Source of the DNA: Streptomyces ortus
Lineage (GTDB): Bacteria > Actinomycetota > Actinomycetes > Streptomycetales > Streptomycetaceae
Direction of reading: 5' to 3'
NCBI RefSeq assembly: GCF_026341275.1
Contig: NZ_JAIFZO010000002.1
Coordinates: 2,147,264 to 2,211,263 of the forward strand
DNA: 64,000 nucleotides
Below the pieces are notes generated by a model. The model was given only the letters and a program-made list of their open reading frames with translations, was not told where the DNA came from and made no database searches. A program made the translations under genes and the position numbers. This document shows positions 41,974 to 49,819 of the stretch, piece by piece (position 1 is the first letter of the stretch; every line of letters begins with the position of its first letter).

Positions 41974-42381
41974 TCAGACCGAACCGAGGTCGGACGACAG
42001 CCACCGGTCGGGGCGCATCCGGACGACCACCATCTCGCCGTGCTCCTTCCAGGAGAAGTCGACGTACCCGTCGACCTTGTCCGCCGGGAGGTAGCGGGCC
42101 GAGATCTCGTGGAGCTGTTCGCGGGTGGCGGGGGTCGATTCCACGACCGCCCCTTCGAGGGACACCTACCTGATGGTGGGTTCGACTCGCTCCACCATCA
42201 GGGAGAACCGGCCCGCGGCGCTGATCAGCTCGTTCTTGCGGGAATTCATCCCGGTCAGGATCCAGACGTCGCCGCCGGGCTCGTACTGGTACCAGATCGG
42301 CACGGTGAGCGGGGCGCGGCCTGGTCCTGGTGGGCGGAGCGGGGGCGGAGCGCAGGTCGGGGGTAGGGCTGGCACCACCAT
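41974..42381 (-). pseudogene. Broken PPOX-class F420-dependent oxidase-like gene
   Basis: The upstream part encodes RAPLTVPIWYQYEPGGDVWILTG, then NELISAAGRFSLMVERVEPTIR. An in-frame TAG at 42168-42166 follows, after which the same frame continues VSLEGAVVESTPATREQLHE to a stop at 41974. Relatives normally have Tyr-Val at the TAG, so a single TAC-to-TAG change explains it. The expected N-terminal 25-30 residues before RAPLTVPIWY are also missing or replaced by a low-quality Pro-rich stretch. It is therefore truncated and interrupted. A sequencing error could explain the TAG but not the missing start. Confidence 0.75.
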
Positions 42382-42494
42382 GGATCCGGGTGCGGACTGT
42401 CTCGATGGGGCGGCCGGGCGACGGCATTGTTGGACCCGGTCGAAGCCAGTTGATCGAAGGGGCCGCAGCCTCTTCCCCCGGAAGGAAAACCCCC

Positions 42495-43025
42495 ATGAAG
42501 TCGCAGCTCGCGGCGGAGCCGGAGACGGTGGGCGTGGCCGCTCCCGGGGCGTTGGTCTCCTTCGTCCGGTTCGTGGTGTGCGGCGGGGGTGTCGGGGTGC
42601 TCTCCAGCGGCGCGGTGGCGCTGCTGGCCGGGGCGATGCCGTGGGTGGTGGCGAACGCGGTGATCACGGTCGCGTCGACCGCCCTGTGCACCGAGTTGCA
42701 CGCGCTGTTCACCTTCGGGACCGGGAAGCGGGCCGGGTGGCGGCGGCACTGGCAGTCCGCGGGGTCGGCGACGGCCGCCTACGCGGTGACGTCCCTCGCG
42801 GTGCTCGTCCTGCACCTGGTGCAGCCGTCGCCCGGGGTGCTCACCGAGCAGCTCGTCTACCTCGGGGCTTCCGGGCTGGCGGGGGTGGGGCGGTTCGTGG
42901 TGCTGCGGGTGTTCGTCTTCGCCCCGAAGCTGCGCGGGCCGGTGCCGGCCGCTGCTGTCTCCGTCTGTTCTGTCCCCGTCTCCCCTGTCCCTCTCTCTCC
43001 GCTGGTTCTCGCGGCCGGGGCGTGA
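42495..43025 (+). CDS. GtrA-like membrane protein
   Basis: A 176-residue protein with four predicted helices at about 18-40 (LVSFVRFVVCGGGVGVLSSG), 45-68, 85-105 and 115-140, matching the GtrA family thought to move lipid-linked sugars for glycosylation. The Cys-rich tail (VSVCSVPVSPVPLSPL) is unusual and probably outside the conserved domain. ATG 42495 has GGAAGGAA eight bases upstream. No glycosyltransferase adjoins it. Its upstream neighbour is the pseudogene on the other strand. Confidence 0.8.
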   Translation: MKSQLAAEPETVGVAAPGALVSFVRFVVCGGGVGVLSSGAVALLAGAMPWVVANAVITVASTALCTELHALFTFGTGKRAGWRRHWQSAGSATAAYAVTSLAVLVLHLVQPSPGVLTEQLVYLGASGLAGVGRFVVLRVFVFAPKLRGPVPAAAVSVCSVPVSPVPLSPLVLAAGA

Positions 43026-43133
43026 TGAGCTGGGACGGGCTGGGACCGATTAGTTTTTCCGGCTCGCGCCGTCCAAGTGATGACCGGTTCACGGATTTCA
43101 CCGACCGGCTCTTTCGGACTCTGGAGGAACATC

Positions 43134-43694
43134 ATGAGGAAGATCAACGCCGGACTGTTCATCTCGCTCGACGGTGTCGTCGAAGCGCCCGACCAGTGGC
43201 ACTTCCCGTACTTCAACGACGAGATGGGCGCGGCGGTCGACGCGACCTTCGGCTCGGCGGACACCATGCTGTTCGGCCGCAAGACCTATGACACCTTCGC
43301 CGGGGCGTGGCCGGAGCGGGAGGCCGCCGGGGGCGAGGACGCGGGGTTCGCCAAGCAGCTCGGGGACATGCGCAAGATCGTTGTGTCGAAGCGGCGGCTC
43401 GCGTTCGAGTGGCGCAACTCCGAGCAGTTGGAGGGGGACCTCGTCGAGACCGTGACCGCGCTCAAGAACGGGGAGGGCGGGGGCATCGCGCTCAGCGGGT
43501 CCGTGTCGGTCGTACGGCAGCTGTTGGCGGCGGGGTTGTTGGACGAGCTGCATCTGCTGGTGCATCCGATCGCGGTGCGGAAGGGGATGCGGTTGTTCGA
43601 GGAGGCGGAGTCCGCGGTTCCGCTGACGCTGATCTCGTCGGAGACGTTCAGCACGGGGGTGCTGAATCTCGTGTACGGACCGGCGGGCAAGTAG
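43134..43694 (+). CDS. Dihydrofolate reductase-like / RibD C-terminal domain protein
   Basis: A 186-residue protein of the RibD_C (bacterial bifunctional deaminase-reductase) family. It has MRKINAGLFISLDGVVEAPD at the N terminus, MLFGRKTYDTFAGAWP, RKIVVSKRRL and a glycine-rich NADPH-contact GGIALSGSVSVVRQLLAAGL, then LHLLVHPIAVRKGMRLF. Stand-alone members are putative NADPH reductases with unknown substrates; Streptomyces has many. ATG 43134 has GGAGGAA upstream. Confidence 0.9.
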   Translation: MRKINAGLFISLDGVVEAPDQWHFPYFNDEMGAAVDATFGSADTMLFGRKTYDTFAGAWPEREAAGGEDAGFAKQLGDMRKIVVSKRRLAFEWRNSEQLEGDLVETVTALKNGEGGGIALSGSVSVVRQLLAAGLLDELHLLVHPIAVRKGMRLFEEAESAVPLTLISSETFSTGVLNLVYGPAGK

Positions 43695-43706
43695 GCCGGT
43701 CCGTAC

Positions 43707-43900
43707 AGTGCGCCGTTCCGCGCGCCCCTATTACCCCCGTGTTCCCGGGCAGCGGGGGCGCAGGCCCGTCTTTTAGGGGCGCGGGGAACTGCGCGGCCAG
43801 CCGCTGCCGGCCCGCGCCCTCCGAACTGCGTGATCATTCCCGCCGGTGTTTTTCGGGAAGTCGGGCAGCTGGGCGGTCAGGGGCGCGGGGAACTGGACAG
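43707..43900. repeat. GC-rich cores in convergent and inverted orientation
   Basis: A degenerate core at about 43710, an inverted core (GGGGCGCGGGGAACTGCGC) at about 43777, and a partial inverted one at about 43880, between the convergent RibD-C gene and the hypothetical gene. The first two can pair into a hairpin. Confidence 0.8.
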
Positions 43901-43903
43901 ACC

Positions 43904-44824
43904 CTAGGGCGCCGGTGTTCTGCCCGCCTTGCGGGTGAAGCGGCGCAGGCCTCGGCGGGTCGGTTTGAGCGGCTTGTCCTCGGGAGCCGCCGGGGACTCG
44001 GTGGCCTGGCCCGGGGGCAGCGCCGGGGTCGCGGGCGGGGCCGCCGGGACGGACCGGGCGCCCTGTGCCAGCCGGGTCCGGACCGTCTGCGCCATCGCCT
44101 GGTGCGCCGGCTCCAGCAACAACCCCTCCGCGGACAACCGCCCCCACATGTGCAGCAACTCCTGCCCCCGCGTGACCACCTGCCCCTCGTCCATCAGCCG
44201 CTGCCACGCCGCCGTGGCGCGAGCCACATCGGGCGCCGCCCGGTGCAGATCCGTGCGGCACCGGATGCGTGCGACGGTCAGCGCGAGCGTGATGGACAGC
44301 GTGTAGTCGGCGCGCAGATACGCGAGATACGCCTCGATCGCCCGCGCCTCCAGCGACAGATCGTCCTCGGGCCCCCTGCGCAGCGTGAGGTGCTCCCGCA
44401 ACGCGCTGGCGAGGACGAACGCGGTGTGCAGATCCTCGCGCTGCGCGTGCTGGATGATCCGCTCGACGCGGGCGAGCGGAGGAAACGCCTCCTCCTCCGC
44501 GGCGGTGCGTTCGAGCCCCGGCGGCAGATCGTCCTCGTCGGCGATGGTCCGGCTCGACCCGTCGGGGTGCACCCGCAGGCGCGCCACCTGCATCACGGAG
44601 CGGTCGATGACGGTGGCCGCCACCGGCGCGCCCAGGGTGCGGGCGAACATGGCGATGGCGTCGAGGATCGCCTCGTTGGGCTTGCTCGTGCCGCCCATCT
44701 GCAGCAGATGGCCGTTGACGACCGTCGATCCGTCCTCGGCCACGTAGGCGTCGAGGCGGACCAGCGGCCGGGCGGCGAGCGCGGGCAGGTTTCCCGTGTC
44801 ACGGGGTGTCAGCGAGTGGGACAT
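43904..44824 (-). CDS. Conserved hypothetical protein, unknown function
   Basis: A 306-residue soluble protein not recognised as a known enzyme. It begins MSHSLTPRDTGNLPAL. It has a possibly beta-rich N part (LDAYVAEDGSTVVNGHLLQMGG), a long helical middle (LARVERIIQHAQREDLHTAFVLASALREH), and a basic Pro-rich tail (KPTRRGLRRFTRKAGR). ATG 44824 has GGGAG nine bases upstream and starts four bases after the NlpC/P60 stop, so it is co-transcribed with the cell-wall peptidase. A regulatory or cell-envelope role is a guess from that context only. Confidence 0.7.
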   Translation of the reverse strand: MSHSLTPRDTGNLPALAARPLVRLDAYVAEDGSTVVNGHLLQMGGTSKPNEAILDAIAMFARTLGAPVAATVIDRSVMQVARLRVHPDGSSRTIADEDDLPPGLERTAAEEEAFPPLARVERIIQHAQREDLHTAFVLASALREHLTLRRGPEDDLSLEARAIEAYLAYLRADYTLSITLALTVARIRCRTDLHRAAPDVARATAAWQRLMDEGQVVTRGQELLHMWGRLSAEGLLLEPAHQAMAQTVRTRLAQGARSVPAAPPATPALPPGQATESPAAPEDKPLKPTRRGLRRFTRKAGRTPAP

Positions 44825-44828
44825 CCGC

Positions 44829-45962
44829 TCATACTCCCGGTCGGACGACACCAAGAATGGCCATGGAGGCGGCCGGGGCGGTCGTGATCGTACGTCCTGG
44901 GCGCGGCGCGTGGACGATCTTCCCGCCGCCGATGTACATGCCCACGTGCGTGGCGTCGTTGAAGTAGATGATCAGGTCGCCGGGCCGTGCGGACGCCAGG
45001 CTGACGCGGGTCAGGCCCGCCCACTGCGCCTGTGACGTACGGGGTATGGGGTGGCCGGCGCGCGCCCACGCCACGGAGGTGAGTCCCGAGCAGTCGTACG
45101 CGGAGGGGCCGGTGGCGCCCCACCCGTACGGTTTGCCGATCTGGGCCATCGCGAAGTTGACGGCCTTCGCGGCGGCGCCGGTGGCGTTCGTCCCGCCGCC
45201 GATCGAACCGCCGCCTCCGCCTCCGCCGCCGTTCCCGGATCCGCCGCTGTTTCCGGTCGAGGTGCCGCCGCCCGTGCCGGAGCCCGAGCCCGTCCACTGG
45301 GACTCGGCCTCCTTGGCCCGCTGCCTCTCCAACGCGGCCAGTTTGCGGGTCTGTTCCTTTTCGAGGCCGGCCTCGATCTGCTCGGCCTCGGCGATCTTCC
45401 CCTCGATCTTCTCCCGCGACTCGGCCTTGTCGGCGCGGGTGCTCTTCAGCTTCCGCAGTTCCCCCGCGGCGGTGTCGGTCTGCCGGGTCAGCTCCGCGCG
45501 GGCGGTTTTCTGGGACTCGGAGACGTTGACCAGGCCCCGCATGGCCTGGCGGGCCTGGGACGCCTCGTTCAGGGCCTGTTCGGGGTGGTCGCCGAGCAGC
45601 AACTGGATGCCGGTGGCGGCGAGATCGCCTCCGCGGTACTGCGTGCGGGCGGCGGCGCCGCCGAGTTCGTGCAGGTCGTCGACGCGGCTCTCGGCGCGGG
45701 CGAGTCCCTTGCGGAGCGACTTGAGGTGTTTCTCCTGCTTCTTCGCCTTCTCGTCCGCGGTGTTGTACGCCTCGGTGGCCACCTCCGCCGCGCGGTAGAG
45801 GCCGTCCAGTTCGGCGCGGATGTTCTCGATCGACCGGTCGCCCTGGGGGTCGGGTTCGCCCGGGGCTGCGTAACTCGGTCCTGATATGAGGGAGATGGCG
45901 AGGGTGAGGGTGGCTATGGTGGCGCGACTGCGGAGCCGTCTGCCGCCGGTAGACACGTTCAT
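44829..45962 (-). CDS. Secreted NlpC/P60 (C40) peptidoglycan endopeptidase
   Basis: A 377-residue exported enzyme. A signal peptide (basic STGGRRLRSR then TIATLTLAISLISG) ends near SYA-A. A coiled-coil region (about 40-215, many Lys, Glu and Ala) is followed by a Gly/Ser linker of about 35 residues, then the NlpC/P60 domain (about 258-377). The catalytic Cys is in YDCSGLT, His in ATHVGMYIGG, and a third residue near VHAPRPG. It should cut peptide stems of peptidoglycan, as Rip/SwlA-type enzymes do. ATG 45962 is used; GTG 45971 is possible. It heads a two-gene operon with the hypothetical gene. Confidence 0.9.
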   Translation of the reverse strand: MNVSTGGRRLRSRATIATLTLAISLISGPSYAAPGEPDPQGDRSIENIRAELDGLYRAAEVATEAYNTADEKAKKQEKHLKSLRKGLARAESRVDDLHELGGAAARTQYRGGDLAATGIQLLLGDHPEQALNEASQARQAMRGLVNVSESQKTARAELTRQTDTAAGELRKLKSTRADKAESREKIEGKIAEAEQIEAGLEKEQTRKLAALERQRAKEAESQWTGSGSGTGGGTSTGNSGGSGNGGGGGGGGSIGGGTNATGAAAKAVNFAMAQIGKPYGWGATGPSAYDCSGLTSVAWARAGHPIPRTSQAQWAGLTRVSLASARPGDLIIYFNDATHVGMYIGGGKIVHAPRPGRTITTAPAASMAILGVVRPGV

Positions 45963-46591
45963 CAGCTCCACTTTCAGAGGTCACGTGCGGGTTGCTCGGA
46001 CGGACTGGTCGTGTGTCGGAGTCGCCTCCGCGGGGTGGGCGGGGGGCCTTCAACCCTCGAACACACTACCGCCCCTTGTACGGGTGGCCCCTGTATCCCC
46101 AGGCGTGTCAATCACCACGCCAACAACTTTTCCCCTCCCGTACGGGTGCGCTCCGCTTGGGGGGTGGGGATAAGGGTGCGGGTCGCCCGGGTTGAGCGCG
46201 CAGTTCCCCGCGCCCCTGGGTGAGTGCGGGGGGTGGGCGGGGCGCTGGTGCGGGTCGCCCGGGCCGTCGCGCAGTTCCCCGCGCCCCCAGGTGGATGGGT
46301 GGCGGCGGGCAAATGGGTGGCGGGGTGGGCAGGAGTCATCATTCAGGGGGCGCGGGGAACTGCGCGCGTTCAGCGCCGGTGGGCCTGCGGTCGTGGTCCC
46401 GGCCGTCCCCCACTCACCTGGGGGCGCGGGGAACTGCGCGCGTTCAACCCTGGTCGGCCTGCGGTCGCAATCCCGGCTGTGACCGACTTACCTGGGGGCG
46501 CGGGGAACTGCGCGTTCAACCCCCGTCGGCCCGCAGCCGAAACCCAGTTGTGCCCCGCCCCTCCCACGGCCGCAGGCGGCCCGGTCGCCGG
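45963..46591. repeat. Repeat-rich intergenic region with five GC-rich cores
   Basis: No gene is supported in 630 bases. Cores lie at about 46198 and 46269 in one orientation, then inverted at about 46347, 46421 and 46495, with 71-78-base spacing. The inverted group shares a spacer with words like CGGCCTGCGGTCG and TCCCGGC, so it is an independent tandem array of the kind seen at 8.1-8.65 kb, with the same flip of orientation. Confidence 0.85.
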
Positions 46592-47743
46592 CTAGCGGCC
46601 CAGTACCACCGTTGCTGCCGAGCAGAACCAACCCCCCGTCCCCGACGCCACCGCCAGCTCAGGGAGGCCGCCGTCGGAGCGGCGAACCTGGCGGGCCCCC
46701 GCCTCTCCGCGGAGTTGCCGCGCCGCCTCCACCAGGAGGAACAAGCCCCGCATCCCAGGGTGTTGACTCGACAGCCCACCCCCGTCCGTGTTGACCGGCA
46801 ACCCGCCGCCCTCCACGAACGCACCCCCCTCCCCCTTCTCGCAGAAGCCGAGATCCTCCAGGGTCACGAGCGTCATGTACGTGAACGCGTCGTAGATCTG
46901 CGCCACATCGACCTCCCCCGGCCGGACCCCCGCCCGCCCGAACGCGATCCGCCCGCTCACCGCCGCCGGCGACACCGTGAAGTCCGGCCACTCGGACATC
47001 GTCGTGTGCGAGACGTGCTCACCGGTGCCGAGGACCCAGACAGGGGCCGTACGGCAGTCCCGTACGTACTCCTCCGCCGCCAGCAGGACCGCCGCCCCGC
47101 CGTCCGACCGCAGACAGCAGTGCAGCTTGGTGAAGGGGTCCGCGATCATCGGGCCCGCCAGGACGTCGTCGACCGTGATCGGGTCGCGGAACATCGCGTC
47201 GGGGTTGAGCGCCGCGTTCTGCCGCGCCCGCACCGCCACCGACGCCAACTGCTCCAGCGTGGTGCCGTACTCGTGCATGTGGCGCCGCGCGGCCATCGCG
47301 TACTTGGCGATGAGCGTGTGCCCGTACGGGACCTCGAACTGCAGCGGCCCCCGGGCGCCGAAGGAGAGGTCGCCGGTGCGGCGGCCCGCCCTGATGTCCG
47401 CGCGGGCGGTGGACCCGTACACCAGCAGGACCGCGTTCGCGTGCCCTGCCGCTATCGCGTCGGCCGCGTGCGCCGCCATGACCTCCCACGTCGAGCCGCC
47501 GACGGACGTGGAGTCCACCCAGGTCGGCCGCAGGCCCAGATACTCCGCCACCTCGATCGGCTGCAGCGTGCCCAGCCCCGCCGAGGCCAGACCGTCGATC
47601 ACCGAGCGGTCCAGGCCCGAGTCGGCCAGGGCCCTGCGCGCGGCCTGGGCGTGGAGCGCGTACGGCGTCGCCTCGTCCACGCGCCCGCAGTCGGAGAGCG
47701 CCACACCGACGACTGCCACCTTGCGGTTCCCGGACGGAGTCAT
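46592..47743 (-). CDS. Lipid-transfer-type thiolase (Ltp-like), first copy
   Basis: A 383-residue thiolase-fold protein of the SCPx/Ltp type. It has VAVVGVALSDCG, TSVGGSTWEVMAAHAADAIAAGHANAVLLVYGS and the C-terminal VDVAQIYDAFTYMTLVTLEDLGFCEKGEGGAF with GGGLSSQHPG. The usual C-terminal catalytic Cys of thiolases is not in its normal context, and Tyr in IYDAFT recalls the Ltp2 retro-aldolase active site. A retro-aldol or thiolytic step on a CoA ester is likely. ATG 47743 is only seven bases from operator 8, which may overlap the transcription start. A probable DUF35 partner lies at 40039. Confidence 0.88.
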   Translation of the reverse strand: MTPSGNRKVAVVGVALSDCGRVDEATPYALHAQAARRALADSGLDRSVIDGLASAGLGTLQPIEVAEYLGLRPTWVDSTSVGGSTWEVMAAHAADAIAAGHANAVLLVYGSTARADIRAGRRTGDLSFGARGPLQFEVPYGHTLIAKYAMAARRHMHEYGTTLEQLASVAVRARQNAALNPDAMFRDPITVDDVLAGPMIADPFTKLHCCLRSDGGAAVLLAAEEYVRDCRTAPVWVLGTGEHVSHTTMSEWPDFTVSPAAVSGRIAFGRAGVRPGEVDVAQIYDAFTYMTLVTLEDLGFCEKGEGGAFVEGGGLPVNTDGGGLSSQHPGMRGLFLLVEAARQLRGEAGARQVRRSDGGLPELAVASGTGGWFCSAATVVLGR

Positions 47744-47749
47744 GGAATC

Positions 47750-47762
47750 TGACGGTACATCA
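47750..47762. promoter_or_regulatory. TetR-type operator 8 (thiolase)
   Basis: TGACGGTACATCA, in context CTGACGGTACATCAGA. It lies seven bases upstream of the thiolase start, so the transcript must have a very short leader or start inside the site. Confidence 0.7.
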
Positions 47763-47830
47763 GATGGGGCCCACATGGGGAGGCGTGGTGGCGTCGCGGC
47801 CCTGTGCATCTGCCTGCCACCGCTCTAACA

Positions 47831-47843
47831 TGACGGCCCGTCA
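47831..47843. promoter_or_regulatory. TetR-type operator 9 (acyl-CoA dehydrogenase operon)
   Basis: TGACGGCCCGTCA, a perfect palindrome apart from its centre, 50 bases upstream of the rightward acyl-CoA dehydrogenase start. Confidence 0.75.
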
Positions 47844-47892
47844 GATCAGGGAAGCGGACGCCGGACACCCGGCCCCGGGGAGGAGCCCGCCG

Positions 47893-49077
47893 ATGGACGC
47901 CACCTTCACCGCGGAACAGGACGAGATCCGCCGCACCCTCCGTGAGCTGCTCCTCAAACGCTGCGGCCCGGAGGAGGTCAGGGCCGCCGTACGGACCGCC
48001 GCCGGTCATGACCCCGGCCTCTGGGAGACCCTCGCCCAGCAGCTCGGCCTGCCCGGCCTCGCACTCCCCGAGGCGTACGGGGGAGTGGGGTGCACGACCA
48101 CCGAACTGGCCCTGGCCGCCGAGGAGATGGGGCGCGCCCTCGCCCCGTCCCCCCTCCTCGCCACCGCCGCCCTCGGCGCGCCCCTCGTACTCGCCCTCGG
48201 CAGCGCGGACCAGCGCGCCGCACTGCTGCCTCGTATCGCCTCCGGCGGACTCACCGCCGCCCTCGCCGTGCCGGGCGCCGCGCTGACCACCGCCCTCGGC
48301 CTGACCGGCGGCAACCGCGGCGACTGGGCGGGCGGCGGCCGGGCCGGCGGCGTGCAGGCGCGGCGGGCCGACGGCGGATGGCGGCTGTACGGGCAGGCCG
48401 ACCAGGTGCTCGACGGACACAGCGCGGACCTGCTGCTCGTCGCCGCGCACACCGGGGGCTTCGCCCGCCCGCGCACCCTCCTCTTCCTCGTACGGGAGGG
48501 GGCGACCCGCGTACGGCAGACCTCCCTCGACGAGACCCGTACGCAGGGCCGCGTGCAGTTCAGGGACGTCGAGGCCGAGTTGCTCGGCGACGACGGGCCG
48601 GGCGCGGACGTGGGCGGCGTCCTCGCCCGGGTGGGGGACTCGGCCGCCACCGTCCTCGCCGCGGAGGCCGTCGGCGCCGCCGACCGCGTACTGGAGCGGA
48701 CCGTGGAGTACGTCAAGCAGCGTGAGCAGTTCGGGCGCGCGATCGGCTCCTTCCAGGCGGTGAAGCACCGGCTCGCCGATCTGTACGTACAGGTCCAGGG
48801 CGCCCGCTCCGCCGCCTACTACGCCGCCTGGGCGACCGTCGAGGGCCGGGAGCGGGTCGGCGGGCTCGCGCTCGCGCAGGCGCTGGAGGCGCAGCGCACC
48901 TGCGCCGCCGAGGCCGTCCAGCTGCACGGCGGGATCGGGTTCACCTGGGAGCACGAGGCGCATCTGTACTTCAAGCGGGCGGCAGGCGACGAACTGCTCT
49001 TCGGGCCGGTGCACCGGCTGCGGGCGTACGCGGCCCAGGAAGCGCGGCTCTTCGGCGGCGGGGAGGTGGCGGTCTGA
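47893..49077 (+). CDS. Acyl-CoA dehydrogenase
   Basis: A 394-residue flavoenzyme. The N-terminal helical region is DATFTAEQDEIRRTLRELL and LALPEAYGGVGCTTTELALAAEEMG. The middle strand domain is degenerate, with a Gly/Arg-rich insert near 140-155 (GNRGDWAGGGRAGG). The C-terminal domain is typical (KQREQFGRAIGSFQAVKHRLADLY and VQLHGGIGFTWEHEAHLYFKRA). The substrate-loop SEPxAGSD is absent, as in the non-catalytic or beta subunits of heteromeric dehydrogenases, so it may need a partner. ATG 47893 has GGGGAGGAG upstream. Its stop overlaps the next start (TGATG). Confidence 0.9.
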   Translation: MDATFTAEQDEIRRTLRELLLKRCGPEEVRAAVRTAAGHDPGLWETLAQQLGLPGLALPEAYGGVGCTTTELALAAEEMGRALAPSPLLATAALGAPLVLALGSADQRAALLPRIASGGLTAALAVPGAALTTALGLTGGNRGDWAGGGRAGGVQARRADGGWRLYGQADQVLDGHSADLLLVAAHTGGFARPRTLLFLVREGATRVRQTSLDETRTQGRVQFRDVEAELLGDDGPGADVGGVLARVGDSAATVLAAEAVGAADRVLERTVEYVKQREQFGRAIGSFQAVKHRLADLYVQVQGARSAAYYAAWATVEGRERVGGLALAQALEAQRTCAAEAVQLHGGIGFTWEHEAHLYFKRAAGDELLFGPVHRLRAYAAQEARLFGGGEVAV

Positions 49078-49601
49078 TGGCCACGACTCCGTCCCGTCGT
49101 CCCGGGGTGCGGCTGGTCCAGAGGGTGTCCTCGACCCGGGGTTTCGCGAAGGTCGCGCCGCATGTCGTTCCGGCGCTCGACCGTGCCGTGCACCGGCTCA
49201 CGCGGGGGAAGGTGCTGCTCAGCGCTCAGATGCTGCCCGGTGTCATCCTGACGGCGCGGGGCGCGAGGAGCGGGCTGCCGAGGCGTACGCCGCTGGCCTG
49301 CATGCCGGAGGGGCCCACCGGAAAGGGTGCGGGCGGGGGCGAGGACTCGGTCGGGAGCTGGATTCTCATCGGGTCCAACTTCGGGCGTACGGACCATCCC
49401 GCCTGGACCGCCAATCTGCTCGCCCATCCGGACGCGGAGATCAACTGGAGGGGCCGGGACATCCCGGTGACCGCCCGCCTGCTGGCCGGTGCGGAACGGG
49501 ACGCGGTGTGGCGGGCACTGCTGGCTTTCTGGCCGCCGTACGCGACGTACCAGGCGCGGGTGGAGCGGGAGATCCGCCTGTTCCGGATCGTACGGAGGTG
49601 A
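49077..49601 (+). CDS. F420/deazaflavin-dependent nitroreductase-family protein (Ddn-like)
   Basis: A 174-residue split-barrel protein of the Ddn/AclJ family. The N-terminal helix is followed by GVILTARGARSGLPRRTPLACMP, then SWILIGSNFGRTDHPAWTANLLAHPDAEINWRG, the strongest family marker. These enzymes use reduced F420 to reduce unsaturated substrates such as quinones or enones. ATG 49077 overlaps the acyl-CoA dehydrogenase stop. Expected role: reduction of a conjugated intermediate or redox balance. Its 3' end is duplicated in the tandem repeat just downstream. Confidence 0.9.
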   Translation: MATTPSRRPGVRLVQRVSSTRGFAKVAPHVVPALDRAVHRLTRGKVLLSAQMLPGVILTARGARSGLPRRTPLACMPEGPTGKGAGGGEDSVGSWILIGSNFGRTDHPAWTANLLAHPDAEINWRGRDIPVTARLLAGAERDAVWRALLAFWPPYATYQARVEREIRLFRIVRR

Positions 49602-49680
49602 CGAGCGCCGGATCGTACGGAGGTGGGTGGCGGACGCCGGATCGTACGGAGGTGGCGGGCGCCGGATCGTACGACGGCGG
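49583..49680. repeat. Tandem duplication of the 3' end of the Ddn-like gene
   Basis: The 17-base word CGGATCGTACGGAGGTG, which forms the last codons and stop of the gene, is repeated from about 49608 and 49637 and, decayed, from 49662, at 25-29-base spacing. It is a local expansion specific to this spot. Confidence 0.85.
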
Positions 49681-49819
49681 TGAGCGCGCGACAGGCGGCA
49701 GTCCACCGGGGCGGGGCCACCGGGGTGAACTGCCGCCTGGGTGACAGGACGTGTGCCTGGAGCGGCGGGCTGAAGACGCGTGACGTGCCTGGTCGGCCTG
49801 GTCGGCCGAGTCGGCCGGG

